Source of the DNA: Zea mays
Taxonomy: Eukaryota; Streptophyta; Magnoliopsida; Poales; Poaceae
Assembly (NCBI RefSeq): GCF_902167145.1
Contig: NW_023366874.1
Span: forward strand, 1-64,000
Direction: 5' to 3'
Length of the DNA stretch: 64,000 bases
Shown: positions 14,439-24,568 of the stretch, in pieces
Layout of the letters: each line of letters opens with the position of its first letter
How positions within the stretch are numbered: position 1 is the first letter of the stretch
The notes under the pieces: model-generated
The model's database searches: none
Told to the model about the DNA's origin: nothing
What the model saw: only the letters and a program-made list of their open reading frames with translations
Position numbers and translations under genes: made by a program

Positions 14439-15033
14439 TGAAAGTCGCCTAGAGGGGGGGGGGTGAATAGGGCGAAACTGAAATTTACAAATATAAACAC
14501 AACTACAAGCCGGGTTAGCGTTAGTAATAAAGAAACGAGTCCGCGAGAGAGGGTGGAAAACAAATCGCAAGCAAATGAAGAGTGTGACACGCGGATTTGT
14601 TTTACCGAGGTTCGGTTCTTGCAAACCTACTCCCAGTTGAGGAGGCCACAAAGGCCGGGTCTCTTTCAACCCTTCCCTCTCTCAAACGATCCCACGGATC
14701 GAGTGAGCTTTCTCTTCTCAATCACTTGGAACACAAAGTTCCCACAAGGGCCACCACACAATTGGTGCCTCTTGCCTCGATTACAAGTGAGTGCTTGATC
14801 GTAATGAAAGAATCAAGAAAGCACGATTGCAAAAAGGCCAAGCGACAAGAGCGACGAATAACACACGGATCACTTTCTCTCTCAAGTCACTAATCACTAA
14901 TGATCTCTTTTCTCAATTGTGAAACTTGGAGAGATGGAGGCTTTGAATGTGTCTTGGAATGGAATGCTAGCTCTTGTATTGAATGTTGAAGGTTGGAATG
15001 CTTGGATGAAGTGAATGGAGGTGGTTGGGGTTG

Positions 15034-15041
15034 TATTTATA
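15034..15041 (-). promoter_or_regulatory. TATA box in LTR 1
   Basis: TATAAATA on the minus strand within GGCTATAAATACAACCCC. It is the standard LTR promoter position and is conserved at 23088-23095, 31153-31160 and 57993-58000. Confidence 0.75.
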
Positions 15042-15081
15042 GCCACCAACCACTTCCTAGCCGTTGCTCCATTCTGCTGAG

Positions 15082-15480
15082 CGCGGACGGTCCGCGTGCC
15101 AGGTCTGGACGGTCCGCCCCAGTAGATCAACGGCTGAAAATGCAACGGTCAGCAGTAACGGCTATATCAACGGCTATATTGCATTTAATGCGTTGTTAGA
15201 TGTCAGATAGACCCAGTCGCGGACGGTCCGCGATCCTGGCCCGGACGGTCCGCGAACCCGCTATAATTCATTTCTCCGAACCCGTCACCTTCGGGTTTTT
15301 TCGGTTTCTCACCTACCGGACGGTCCGCGCCAGAGGCCGGACGGTCCGCGCAAGGGCTCGGATGGTCTTTGCTTTTCCTCCGGACAGTCCATAGTGTAGA
15401 CTTCGATTTTTGCATTGGTTCTGGCCGAGTGACATCCTTGTGTCGCGGACGGTCCGCCGCAAGGGCCCGGACAGTCCGCG
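15082..15480 (-). promoter_or_regulatory. Cluster of CGGACGGTCCG palindromes in LTR 1
   Basis: About ten copies or near copies of a 15-nt quasi-palindrome (CGCGGAC-G-GTCCGCG) lie at about 15082, 15105, 15220, 15241, 15317, 15338, 15378, 15445 and 15468, upstream of the TATA box in the transcription direction (the U3 part). Conserved palindromes in this LTR region are known in plant Sireviruses. A role as protein-binding enhancer sites is inference. Equivalent clusters lie at 23136-23533, 31201-31598 and 57555-57952. Confidence 0.7.
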
Positions 15481-15683
15481 CTTGGCCTGTTTTTCCAAAA
15501 AGCTTCTCCTGTCCGGAATAATCTACAGTATTTCGGACAGTCGATTTAGTATGGTTATAGATGAACCTTTGGCACCTGTAGAACATATAATCTAGAGCAA
15601 AACTAGTCAGTCCAATTGTTTGTGTTGGGCAATTCAACCACCAAAATTATATAGGAACTAGGTGTAAGCCTAATTCCCTTTCA

Positions 15684-16500
15684 ATCTCCCCCTTTTTGGT
15701 GATTGATGCCAACACAAACCAAAGCAAATGTAGAAGTGCATAATTGAACTAGTTTGCATAATGTAAGTGCAAAGGTTGCTTGGAATTGAGCCAATATAAA
15801 TGCTTACAAGATATGCATGGATTGTTTCTTCATTTTTAACATTTTGGACCACGCTTGCACCACATGTTTTGTTTTTGCAAAATCTTTTGTAAATCTTTTC
15901 AAAGTTCTTTTGCAAATAGTAAGATTTTGAGAAGCATTTTCAAGATTTGAAATTTTCTCCCCCTGTTTCAAATGCTTTTCCTTTGACTAAACAAAACTCC
16001 CCCTAAATGAGATTCTCCTCTTAGTGTTCAAGAGGGTTTTGATGTATCATTTTGAAATACTACTTTCTCCCCCTTTTGAACACAATAGGATACCAATTGA
16101 AAATATTCAACACTTAAGTTAAGTTTTTGAAATTGGTGGTGGTGCGGTCCTTTTGCTTTGGGCTCTTACTTTCTCCCCCTTTGGCATGAATCGCCAAAAA
16201 CGGAATCATTAGAGCCCTCGAAGTGCTTTCTTCCCCTTTGGTCATAAATAAATGAGTTAAGATTATACCAAAGACGAAGTCCTTTTGCTTGGTGCTCAAG
16301 TTTTCTCCCCCTTGAACGGAGAGTTGCTTGGAGCGACGGCGAAGGATGAGTTACGTAGTGGAAGCCTTTGTCTTCGCCGAAGACTCCAATTCCCTTTCAA
16401 TACACCTATGACTTGGTTTGAAATAGACTTGAAAACACATTAGTCATAGCATATGAAAGAGACATGATCAAAGGTATATAAAATGAGCTATATGTGCAAG
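15684..16500 (-). other. Sirevirus copy 1: non-coding 3' region with multiple polypurine tracts
   Basis: About 0.8 kb between the pol stop and the 3' LTR with no supported gene. The tract next to the LTR (15684-15697, minus strand AAAAAGGGGGAGAT) is the canonical plus-strand primer. Further AGGGGGAG-type tracts lie near 15956, 15997, 16063, 16171, 16231 and 16301. Multiple polypurine tracts are a known Sirevirus trait. Compared with copy 2 this region lacks a 15-bp segment near 15920. Confidence 0.8.
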
Positions 16501-19500
16501 CTAGCAAAAGAAATTGCGCGAATCAAGAATATTAAGCTCATGCCTAAGTTTGTTAAAAGATTGTTCATCAAGAGGCTTGGTAAAGATATCGGCTAATTGA
16601 TCTTTAGTATTAATGTAAGAAATCTCGATATCTCCCTTTTGTTGGTGATCCCTCAAAAAGTGATACCGAATGGCTATGTGTTTAGTGCGGCTATGCTCGA
16701 CGGGATTGTCGGCCATTTTGATTGCACTCTCATTATCACATAGCAAAGGAACTTTGGTTAATTTGTAACCGTAGTCCCGCAGGGTTTGCCTCATCCAAAG
16801 CAATTGCGCGCAACAATGGCCTGCGGCAATATACTCGGCTTCGGCGGTGGAAAGAGCGACCGAATTTTGCTTCTTTGAAGCCCAAGACACCAAGGATCTT
16901 CCCAAGAACTGGCAAGTCCCCGATGTGCTCTTCCTATTGATTTTACACCCCGCCCAATCGGCATCCGAATAACCAATCAAATCAAATGTGGATCCCCAAG
17001 GATACCAAAGCCCAAACTTAGGAGTATAAGCCAAATATCTCAAGATTCGTTTTACGGCCGTAAGGTGAGCTTCCTTAGGGTCGGCTTGGAATCTTGCACA
17101 CATGCATACGGAAAGCATAATATCCGGTCGAGATGCACATAAATAGAGTAAAGAACCTATCATCGACCGGTATACCTTTTGATCCACGGACTTACCTCCC
17201 GTGTCGAGGTCGAGATGCCCATTAGTTCCCATGGGTGTCTTGATGGGTTTGGCATCCTTCATCCCAAACTTGGTTAGAATGTCTTGAGTGTACTTCGTTT
17301 GGCTGATGAAGGTGCCCTCTTGGAGTTGTTTGACTTGGAATCCTAGAAAATACTTCAACTCCCCCATCATAGACATCTCGAACTTGTGTGTCATGATCCT
17401 ACTAAACTCTTCACATGTAGACTCATTAGTAGACCCAAATATAATATCATCAACATAAATTTGGCATACAAACAAGTCATTTTCAAGAGTTTTAGTAAAG
17501 AGTGTGGGATCGGCCTTTCCGACTTTGAAGCCATTTGCAATAAGGAAATCTCTAAGGCATTCATACCATGCTCTTGGGGCTTGCTTGAGCCCATAAAGCG
17601 CCTTAGAGAGCTTATAGACATGGTTAGGATACTCACTGTCTTCAAAGCCGGGAGGTTGCTCAACATAGACCTCTTCCTTGATTGGTCCATTGAGGAAGGC
17701 ACTTTTCACGTCCATTTGATAAAGCTTAAAGCCATGGTAAGTAGCATAGGCCAATAATATTCGAATTGACTCAAGCCTAGCTACGGGTGCATAGGTTTCA
17801 CCGAAATCCAAACCTTCGACTTGGGAGTATCCCTTGGCCACAAGTCGAGCTTTGTTCCTTGTCAGCACACCTTGCTCATCTTGCTTGTTGCGGAAGACCC
17901 ATTTGGTTCCTACAACATTTTGGTTAGGACGTGGAACTAAATGCCATACCTCATTCCTAGTGAAGTTGTTGAGTTCCTCTTGCATTGCCACCACCCAATC
18001 CGAATCTTGAAGTGCTTCCTCTACCCTGTGTGGCTCAATAGAGGAAACAAATGAGTAATGTTCGCAAAAGTGTGCAACACGAGATCTAGTGGTTACCCCC
18101 TTATGAATGTCGCCGAGGATGGTGTCGACGGGGTGATCTCGTTGGATTGCTTGGTGGACTCTTGGGTGTGGCGGCCTTTGCTCTTCATCCTCCTTGTCTT
18201 CCTCATTTGCATCTCCCCCTTGATCATTGCCATCATCTTGAGGTGGCTCATTTGCTTGATCTTCTACTTCATCAACTTGAGCTTCATCCTCATTTTGAGT
18301 TGGTGGAGATGCTTGCGTGGAGGAGGATGGTTGATCTTGTGTGTTTGGAGGCTCTTTGGATTCCTTAGGACACACATCCCCAATGGACATGTTCCTTAAC
18401 GCGATGCACGGAGCCTCGTCATCACCTATCTCATCAAGATCAACATGCTCTACTTGAGAGCCGTTAGTTTCATCAAACACAACGTCACATGAGACTTCAA
18501 CTAGTCCGGTGGACTTGTTAAAGACCCTATATGCCCTTGTGTTTGAGTCATAACCAAGTAAAAAGCCTTCTACAGTCTTAGGAGCAAATTTAGATTTTCT
18601 ACCTCTTTTAACTAGAATAAAGCATTTGCTACCAAAGACTCTAAAATATGAAATGTTGGGCTTTTTACCGGTTAGGAGTTCATACGATGTCTTCTTGAGG
18701 ATTCGGTGAAGATATAACCGGTTGATGGCGTAGCAAGCGGTGTTGACCGCCTCGGCCCAAAACCGATCCGATGTCTTGTACTCATCAAGCATGGTCCTTG
18801 CCATGTCCAATAGAGTTCTATTCTTCCTCTCCACTACACCATTTTGTTGAGGTGTGTAGGGAGAAGAGAACTCATGCTTGATTCCCTCCTCCTCAAGGAA
18901 GCCTTCGATTTGAGAGTTCTTGAACTCCGTCCCGTTGTCGCTTCTAATTTTCTTGATCCTTAAGCCGAACTCATTTTGAGCCCGTCTCAAGAATCCCTTT
19001 AAGGTTTCTTGGGTTTGAGATTTTTCCTGTAAAAAGAATACCCAAGTGAAGCGAGAATAATCATCCACAATAACTAGACAGTACTTACTCTCGCCGATGC
19101 TTATGTAGGCTATTGGGCCGAATAGATCCATGTGCAGGAGCTCCAGTGGCCTGTCGGTCGTCATTATGTTCTTATGCGGATGATGAGAGCCAACTTGCTT
19201 TCCTGCTTGGCATGCACTACAAATCCTGTCTTTCTCAAAATGAACATTTGTTAGTCCTAAAATGTGTTCTCCCTTTAGAAGCTTATGAAGATTCTTCATC
19301 CCAACATGAGCTAGTCGGCGGTGCCAGAGCCAACCCATGTTAGTCTTAGCAATTAAGCAAGTGTCGAGTTCAGCTCTATCAAAATCTACCAAGTATAGCT
19401 GACCCTCTAACACTCCCTTAAATGCTATTGAATCATCACTTCTTCTAAAGACAGTGACACCTATATCAGTGAATAGACAGTTGTAGCCCATTTGACATAA

Positions 19501-19875
19501 TTGGGAAACAGAAAGCAAGTTGTAATCTAAGGAATCAACAAGAAAAACATTGGAAATGGAATGGTCCGGAGATATAGCAATTTTACCCAAACCTTTGACC
19601 AAACCTTGATTTCCATCCCCGAATGTGATAGCTCGTTGGGGATCTTGGTTTTTCTCATAGGAGGAGAACATTTTCTTCTCCCCTGTCATGTGGTTCGTGC
19701 ACCCGCTGTCGAGTATCCAACTTGAGCCCCTGGATGCATAAACGTACAAAACAAGTTTAGTTCTTGACTTTAGGTACCCAAATGGTTTTGGGTCCTTTGG
19801 CATTAGACACAAGAACTTTGGGTACCCAAACACAAGTCTTTGACCCCTTGTGCTTGCCCCCAACATATTTGGCAA
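16501..19875 (-). CDS. pol: Sirevirus copy 1 Pol polyprotein (1124-codon open frame)
   Basis: This encodes the enzymes for copia-type retrotransposition. Domains in order: aspartic protease with DSG at residues 56-58; integrase zinc-binding region H185, H190, C219, C222; integrase core D250, D313, E349 with 35 residues between the last two (DD35E); an acidic, proline-rich linker of about residues 470-590; reverse transcriptase about 640-880 with YVDD at 807-810; RNase H about 965-1100 starting at DADWAG (D971). Integrase before RT is the Ty1/copia order. The frame is uninterrupted. It overlaps gag by 119 bp in the +1 frame relative to gag and begins at a non-ATG codon, so expression as a frameshifted Gag-Pol protein is more likely than independent initiation. 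The interior is flanked by LTRs 1 and 2. Confidence 0.93.
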   Translation of the reverse strand: MPNMLGASTRGQRLVFGYPKFLCLMPKDPKPFGYLKSRTKLVLYVYASRGSSWILDSGCTNHMTGEKKMFSSYEKNQDPQRAITFGDGNQGLVKGLGKIAISPDHSISNVFLVDSLDYNLLSVSQLCQMGYNCLFTDIGVTVFRRSDDSIAFKGVLEGQLYLVDFDRAELDTCLIAKTNMGWLWHRRLAHVGMKNLHKLLKGEHILGLTNVHFEKDRICSACQAGKQVGSHHPHKNIMTTDRPLELLHMDLFGPIAYISIGESKYCLVIVDDYSRFTWVFFLQEKSQTQETLKGFLRRAQNEFGLRIKKIRSDNGTEFKNSQIEGFLEEEGIKHEFSSPYTPQQNGVVERKNRTLLDMARTMLDEYKTSDRFWAEAVNTACYAINRLYLHRILKKTSYELLTGKKPNISYFRVFGSKCFILVKRGRKSKFAPKTVEGFLLGYDSNTRAYRVFNKSTGLVEVSCDVVFDETNGSQVEHVDLDEIGDDEAPCIALRNMSIGDVCPKESKEPPNTQDQPSSSTQASPPTQNEDEAQVDEVEDQANEPPQDDGNDQGGDANEEDKEDEEQRPPHPRVHQAIQRDHPVDTILGDIHKGVTTRSRVAHFCEHYSFVSSIEPHRVEEALQDSDWVVAMQEELNNFTRNEVWHLVPRPNQNVVGTKWVFRNKQDEQGVLTRNKARLVAKGYSQVEGLDFGETYAPVARLESIRILLAYATYHGFKLYQMDVKSAFLNGPIKEEVYVEQPPGFEDSEYPNHVYKLSKALYGLKQAPRAWYECLRDFLIANGFKVGKADPTLFTKTLENDLFVCQIYVDDIIFGSTNESTCEEFSRIMTHKFEMSMMGELKYFLGFQVKQLQEGTFISQTKYTQDILTKFGMKDAKPIKTPMGTNGHLDLDTGGKSVDQKVYRSMIGSLLYLCASRPDIMLSVCMCARFQADPKEAHLTAVKRILRYLAYTPKFGLWYPWGSTFDLIGYSDADWAGCKINRKSTSGTCQFLGRSLVSWASKKQNSVALSTAEAEYIAAGHCCAQLLWMRQTLRDYGYKLTKVPLLCDNESAIKMADNPVEHSRTKHIAIRYHFLRDHQQKGDIEISYINTKDQLADIFTKPLDEQSFNKLRHELNILDSRNFFC

Positions 19876-22447
19876 CTACCTTGCCGGATTTGTTAGTTAA
19901 AACATAAGATGCATCAAAAGTTTTAAAGGAAATGTTTTGATCATTTGATGCACTAGGAGTTTTCTTTCTAGACAACCTAGCACGGGTTGGTTGCCTAGAG
20001 CTAGATGTCTCACTCTTATACATAAAAGCATGGTTAGAACCAGAGTGAGACTTCCTAGAATGAATTTTTCTAATTTTCTCCTCGGGATAACCGGCAGGGT
20101 ATAAAATGTAACCCTCGTTATCCTGAGGCATGGGAGCCTTGCCCTTAACAAAATTGGACAATCTTTTAGGAGGGGCATTAAGTTTGACATTGTCTCCCCT
20201 TTGGAAGCCAATGCCATCCTTGATGCCAGGGCGTCTCCCATTATAAAGCATGCTACGAGCAAATTTAAATTTCTCATTTTCTAGGTTGTGCTCGGCAATT
20301 TTAGCATCTAATTTAGCTATATGATCATTTTGTTGTTTAATTAAAATCATGTGATCATGAATAGCATCTACATCAATATCTCTACATCTAGTGCAAATAG
20401 TGACATGCTCAATGGTAGATGTAGAGGGTTTGCAAGAATTAAGTTCAACAATCTTAGCATGAAGTATATCATTCTTATCTCTAAGATCGGAAATTGTAAT
20501 TTTGCAAACATCAAAATCTTTAGCCTTAGCAAGCAATTTTTTATTTTCATCTCTAAGGCTAGCAAGGGAAATGTTTAATTCATCAATCCTAGCAAGCAAA
20601 TCATCATTATTATCTCTAGGATTGGGAATTGAAACATTGCAAACATGTGAATCAACCTTATTTAAACTAGCATTTTCATTCCTAAGGTTGTCAATCATCT
20701 CACGGCAAGTGCTTAGCTCACTAGATAATTTTTCACATTTTTCTACTTCTAGAGCATAAGCATTTTTAACCTTAACATGCTTCTTATTTTCTTTAATAAG
20801 GAAGTCCTCTTGGGTGTCCAAGAGATCATCCTTTTCATTAATGGCACTAATCAATTCATTAAGTTTTTCTTTTTGTTGCATGTTGAGGTTGGCAAAAAGA
20901 GAGCGCAAGTTATCCTCCTCATCACTAGCATTATCATCACTAGAAGACTCATATTTAGTGGATGATTTGGATTTTACCTTCTTTTTGCCATCCTTTGCCA
21001 TGAGGCACTTGTGGCCGACGTTTGGGAAGAGAAGTCCCTTGGTGACGGCGATGTTGGCGGCGTCCTCGTCGTCGGAGGAGTCGCTTGAGCTTTCGTCGGA
21101 ATCCCACTCCCGACAAACATGGGCATCTCCGCCCTTCTTCTTGTAGTACCTCTTCTTCTCCTTTCTTCTCCCTTTCTTGTCGTTGCCTCGGTCACTGTCA
21201 CTTGATATAGGACATTTAGCAATAAAATGACCGGGCTTACCACATTTGTAGCAAACCTTCTTGGAGCGGGACTTGTAGTCTTTCCCCCTCCTCTGTTTGA
21301 GGATTTGGCGGAAGCTCTTGATGACTAGCGCCATTTCTTCATTGTCAAGCTTGGAGGCGTCTATTGGTTGTCGATTTGGTGTAGACTCCTCCTTCTTTTC
21401 TTCCGTCGCTTTGAATGCGACGGGTTGAGCTTCGGATGTAGATGGATCATCAAGCTCGTTGATCTTCCTTGAGCCTTCGACCATGCACTCAAAACTTACA
21501 AAATGCCCGATAACTTCCTCGGGGGTCATTTTAGTATATCTACGATTACCATGAATTAATTGAACTTGAGTAGGGTTAAGGAAAATAAGAGATCTTAGAA
21601 TAACCTTAACCACCTCGTGGTCATCCCACTTTACGCTCCCGAGGTTGCGCACTTGGTTCACCAAGGTCTTGAGCCGGTTGTACATATGTTGTGGCTCCTC
21701 CCCTTTGCGAAGCCGGAACCGACCGAGCTCCCCCTCTATCGTTTCCCGCTTGGTGATCTTGGTGAGCTCGTCTCCCTCGTGCGCGGTTTTGAGCACATCC
21801 CAAACCTCCTTGGCGCTCTTCAACCCTTGAACTTTGTTATACTCCTCTCTACTCAAAGAGGCGAGGAGTATTGTTGTCGCTTGAGAGTTGAAGTGCTCGA
21901 TTTGGGCCACCTCATCCTCGTCATAGTCTTTATCCCCTACTGACGGTACCTGTGCACCAAACTCAACAACATCCCATATACTTTTGTGGAGTGAGGTTAG
22001 ATGAAATCTCATTAAATCACTCCACCTATCATAATCTTCACCATCAAAAGTTGGTGGTTTGCCTAATGGGACGGAAAGTAGAGGTGCATGTTTAGAAATG
22101 CGAGAATAGTGTAGGGGGGTCTTACTAAACTTCTTACGCTCTTGGCATTTAGAAGTTACGGAGGGCGCATCGGAGTCGGAGGTTGATGTTGATGAAGTGT
22201 CGGTCTCGTAGTAGACCACTTTCCTCATCCTCTTTTGCTTGTCCCCGCTTCGATGCGGCTTGTGGGAAGAAGATTTTTCCTTCTTCTCTTTGTGGTGAGA
22301 AGAAGATTTCTTCTCCTTCCCTTTGTTGGAGGAGCTCTTTTTCTTCTCCCTCCTTTTGGTGCGGGACTCTTCCGATGAAGTGCTCCCGTGGCTTGTAGTG
22401 GGCTTTTCGCCGGTCTCCATCTCCTTCTTGGCGTGATCTCCCGACAT
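19757..22447 (-). CDS. gag: Sirevirus copy 1 Gag protein (896 aa)
   Basis: This is the structural protein of the virus-like particle. The start is the ATG at 22447; an open GTG just upstream is not needed. Order of regions: Lys/Ser-rich basic segment (about residues 20-90), Gag core containing [12 protein letters not shown] (about 130-340), a zinc knuckle CX2CX4HX4C at about residues 399-412, an acidic Ser/Asp region (about 440-520), a long heptad-rich coiled coil (about 530-740), and a basic tail ending with two WVPKV motifs. A long coiled-coil Gag with this tail is characteristic of Sireviruses. The frame is complete, unlike copy 2. The primer-binding site and LTR 2 lie just upstream of the start. 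Confidence 0.92.
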   Translation of the reverse strand: MSGDHAKKEMETGEKPTTSHGSTSSEESRTKRREKKKSSSNKGKEKKSSSHHKEKKEKSSSHKPHRSGDKQKRMRKVVYYETDTSSTSTSDSDAPSVTSKCQERKKFSKTPLHYSRISKHAPLLSVPLGKPPTFDGEDYDRWSDLMRFHLTSLHKSIWDVVEFGAQVPSVGDKDYDEDEVAQIEHFNSQATTILLASLSREEYNKVQGLKSAKEVWDVLKTAHEGDELTKITKRETIEGELGRFRLRKGEEPQHMYNRLKTLVNQVRNLGSVKWDDHEVVKVILRSLIFLNPTQVQLIHGNRRYTKMTPEEVIGHFVSFECMVEGSRKINELDDPSTSEAQPVAFKATEEKKEESTPNRQPIDASKLDNEEMALVIKSFRQILKQRRGKDYKSRSKKVCYKCGKPGHFIAKCPISSDSDRGNDKKGRRKEKKRYYKKKGGDAHVCREWDSDESSSDSSDDEDAANIAVTKGLLFPNVGHKCLMAKDGKKKVKSKSSTKYESSSDDNASDEEDNLRSLFANLNMQQKEKLNELISAINEKDDLLDTQEDFLIKENKKHVKVKNAYALEVEKCEKLSSELSTCREMIDNLRNENASLNKVDSHVCNVSIPNPRDNNDDLLARIDELNISLASLRDENKKLLAKAKDFDVCKITISDLRDKNDILHAKIVELNSCKPSTSTIEHVTICTRCRDIDVDAIHDHMILIKQQNDHIAKLDAKIAEHNLENEKFKFARSMLYNGRRPGIKDGIGFQRGDNVKLNAPPKRLSNFVKGKAPMPQDNEGYILYPAGYPEEKIRKIHSRKSHSGSNHAFMYKSETSSSRQPTRARLSRKKTPSASNDQNISFKTFDASYVLTNKSGKVVAKYVGGKHKGSKTCVWVPKVLVSNAKGPKTIWVPKVKN

Positions 22448-22481
22448 CACTTCGAGCGGTTAGGCTCTAATGAAGCACCGA

Positions 22482-22493
22482 GCTTTGATACCA
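22482..22493 (-). other. Primer-binding site, Sirevirus copy 1
   Basis: TGGTATCAAAGC on the minus strand, 2 nt from the LTR end. It resembles the complement of the initiator tRNA-Met 3' end (TGGTATCAGAGC) used by copia elements, with one difference. Confidence 0.85.
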
Positions 22494-22495
22494 AT

Positions 22496-23736
22496 TGAAA
22501 GTCGCCTAGAGGGGGGGTGAATAGGGCGAAACTGAAATTTACAAATATAAACACAACTACAAGCCGGGTTAGCGTTAGTAATAAAGAAACGAGTCCGCGA
22601 GAGAGGGTGGAAAACAAATCGCAAGCAAATGAAGAGTGTGACACGCGGATTTGTTTTACCGAGGTTCGGTTCTTGCAAACCTACTCCCCGTTGAGGAGGC
22701 CACAAAGGCCGGGTCTCTTTCAACCCTTCCCTCTCTCAAACGATCCCACGGATCGAGTGAGCTTTCTCTTCTCAATCACTTGGAACACAAAGTTCCCACA
22801 AGGGCCACCACACAATTGGTGCCTCTTGTCTCGATTACAAGTGAGTGCTTGATCGTAATGAAAGAATCAAGAAAGCACGATTGCAAAAAGGCCAAGCGAC
22901 AAGAGCGACGAATAACACACGGATCACTTTCTCTCTCAAGTCACTAATCACTAATGATCTCTTTTCTCAATTGTGAAACTTGGAGAGATGGAGGCTTTGA
23001 ATGTGTCTTGGAATGGAATGCTAGCTCTTGTATTGAATGTTGAAGGTTGGAATGCTTGGATGAAGTGAATGGAGGTGGTTGGGGTTGTATTTATAGCCAC
23101 CAACCACTTCCTAGCCGTTGCTCCATTCTGCTGAGCGCGGACGGTCCGCGTGCCAGGTCCGGACGGTCCGCCCCAGTAGATCAACGGCTGAAAATGCAAC
23201 GGTCAGCAGTAACGGCTATATCAACGGCTATATTGCATTTAATGCGTTGTCAGATGTCAGACAGACCCAGTCGCGGACGGTCCGCGATCCTGGCCCGGAC
23301 GGTCCGCGAACCCGCTATAATTCATTTCTCCGAACCCGTCACCTTCGGGTTTTTCGGTTTCTCACCTACCGGACGGTCCGCGCCAGAGGCCGGACGGTCC
23401 GCGCAAGGGCTCGGTCGGTCTTTGCTTTTCCTCCGGACAGTCCATAGTGTAGACTTCGATTTTTGCATTGGTTCTGGCCGAGTGACATCCTTGTGTCGCG
23501 GACGGTCCACCGCAAGGGCCCGGACAGTCCGCGCTTGGCCTGTTTTTCCAAAAAGCTTCTCCTGTCCGGAATAATCTACGGTATTTCGGACAGTCGATTT
23601 AGTATGGTTATAGATGAACCTTTGGCACTTGTAGAACATATAATCTAGAGCAAAACTAGTCAGTCCAATTGTTTGTGTTGGGCAATTCAACCACCAAAAT
23701 TATATAGGAACTAGGTGTAAGCCTAATTCCCTTTCA
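22496..23736 (-). repeat. Sirevirus middle LTR (LTR 2), 1241 bp
   Basis: It serves as 5' LTR for copy 1 and as 3' LTR for copy 2: a primer-binding site lies on its low-coordinate side and a polypurine tract on its high-coordinate side. No target duplication flanks it; the neighbours are element interior on both sides. Private variants include TTGTCTCGATT near 22827 and GGTCCACCGC near 23505. The TATA box is at 23088-23095. Confidence 0.94.
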
Positions 23737-24568
23737 ATCTCCCCCTTTTTGGTGATTGATGCCAACACAAACCAAAGCAAATGTAGAAGTGCATAATTGA
23801 ACTAGTTTGCATAATGTAAGTGCAAAGGTTGCTTGGAATTGAGCCAATATAAATGCTTACAAGATATGCATGGATTGTTTCTTCATTTTTAATATTTTGG
23901 ACCACGCTTGCACCACATGTTTTGTTTTTGCAAAATCTTTTGTAAATCTTTTCAAAGTTCTTTTGCAAATAGTCAAAGGCAAATGAATAAGATTTTGAGA
24001 AGCATTTTCAAGATTTGAAATTTTCTCCCCCTGTTTCAAATGCTTTTCCTTTGACTAAACAAAACTCCCCCTAAATGAGATTCTCCTCTTAGTGTTCAAG
24101 AGGGTTTTGATGTATCATTTTGAAATACTACTTTCTCCCCCTTTTGAACACAATAGGATACCAATTGAAAATATTCAACACTTAAGTTAAGTTTTTGAAA
24201 TTGGTGGTGGTGCGGTCCTTTTGCTTTGGGCTCTTACTTTCTCCCCCTTTGGCATGAATCGCCAAAAACGGAATCATTAGAGCCCTCGAAGTGCTTTCTT
24301 CCCCTTTGGTCATAAATAAATGAGTTAAGATTATACCAAAGACGAAGTCCTTTTGCTTGGTGCTCAAGTTTTCTCCCCCTTGAACGGAGAGTTGCTTGGA
24401 GCGACGGCGAAGGATGAGTTACGTAGTGGAAGCCTTTGTCTTCGCCGAAGACTCCAATTCCGTTTCAATACACCTATGACTTGGTTTGAAATAGACTTGA
24501 AAACACATTAGTCATAGCATATGAAAGAGACATGATCAAAGGTATATAAAATGAGCTATATGTGCAAG
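23737..24568 (-). other. Sirevirus copy 2: non-coding 3' region with multiple polypurine tracts
   Basis: Counterpart of 15684-16500 with the same series of polypurine tracts, the first directly at the LTR edge (23737-23750). It carries 15 bp near 23970 (around TCAAAGGCAAATG) that copy 1 lacks. No gene is supported here. Confidence 0.8.

Larger units (their letters stand above)
14439..15683 (-). repeat. Sirevirus LTR 1 (3' LTR of copy 1), 1245 bp
   Basis: On the minus strand it begins TGAAAGGGAATTAGGC and ends GGCGACTTTCA, a TG...CA LTR. It is 4 bp longer than the other copies because of a 10-G run (7 elsewhere) near 14454 and one extra T near 15301. It also has private changes such as CCCAGTTGAGG near 14634. 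A polypurine tract adjoins it on the interior side at 15684. Confidence 0.94.

Noticed and set aside
15203..15637. Open frames of 60-175 codons inside the Sirevirus LTRs (also near 23322, 31387, 57398 and 58444)
   Set aside because: They lie in LTR regulatory sequence, occur on both strands, and their repeated RTVR/GRSA peptides come from the CGGACGGTCCG palindromes.
17391..17702. Alternative-frame ORFs over gag and pol of both Sirevirus copies
   Set aside because: They overlap conserved Pol and Gag coding sequence and have no recognisable domain.
22496..23736. Two independent Sirevirus insertions side by side
   Set aside because: The middle LTR has no target duplication and is shared by both interiors; only the outer edges carry ACCAT. 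Independent insertion would need four LTRs or nested target duplications.
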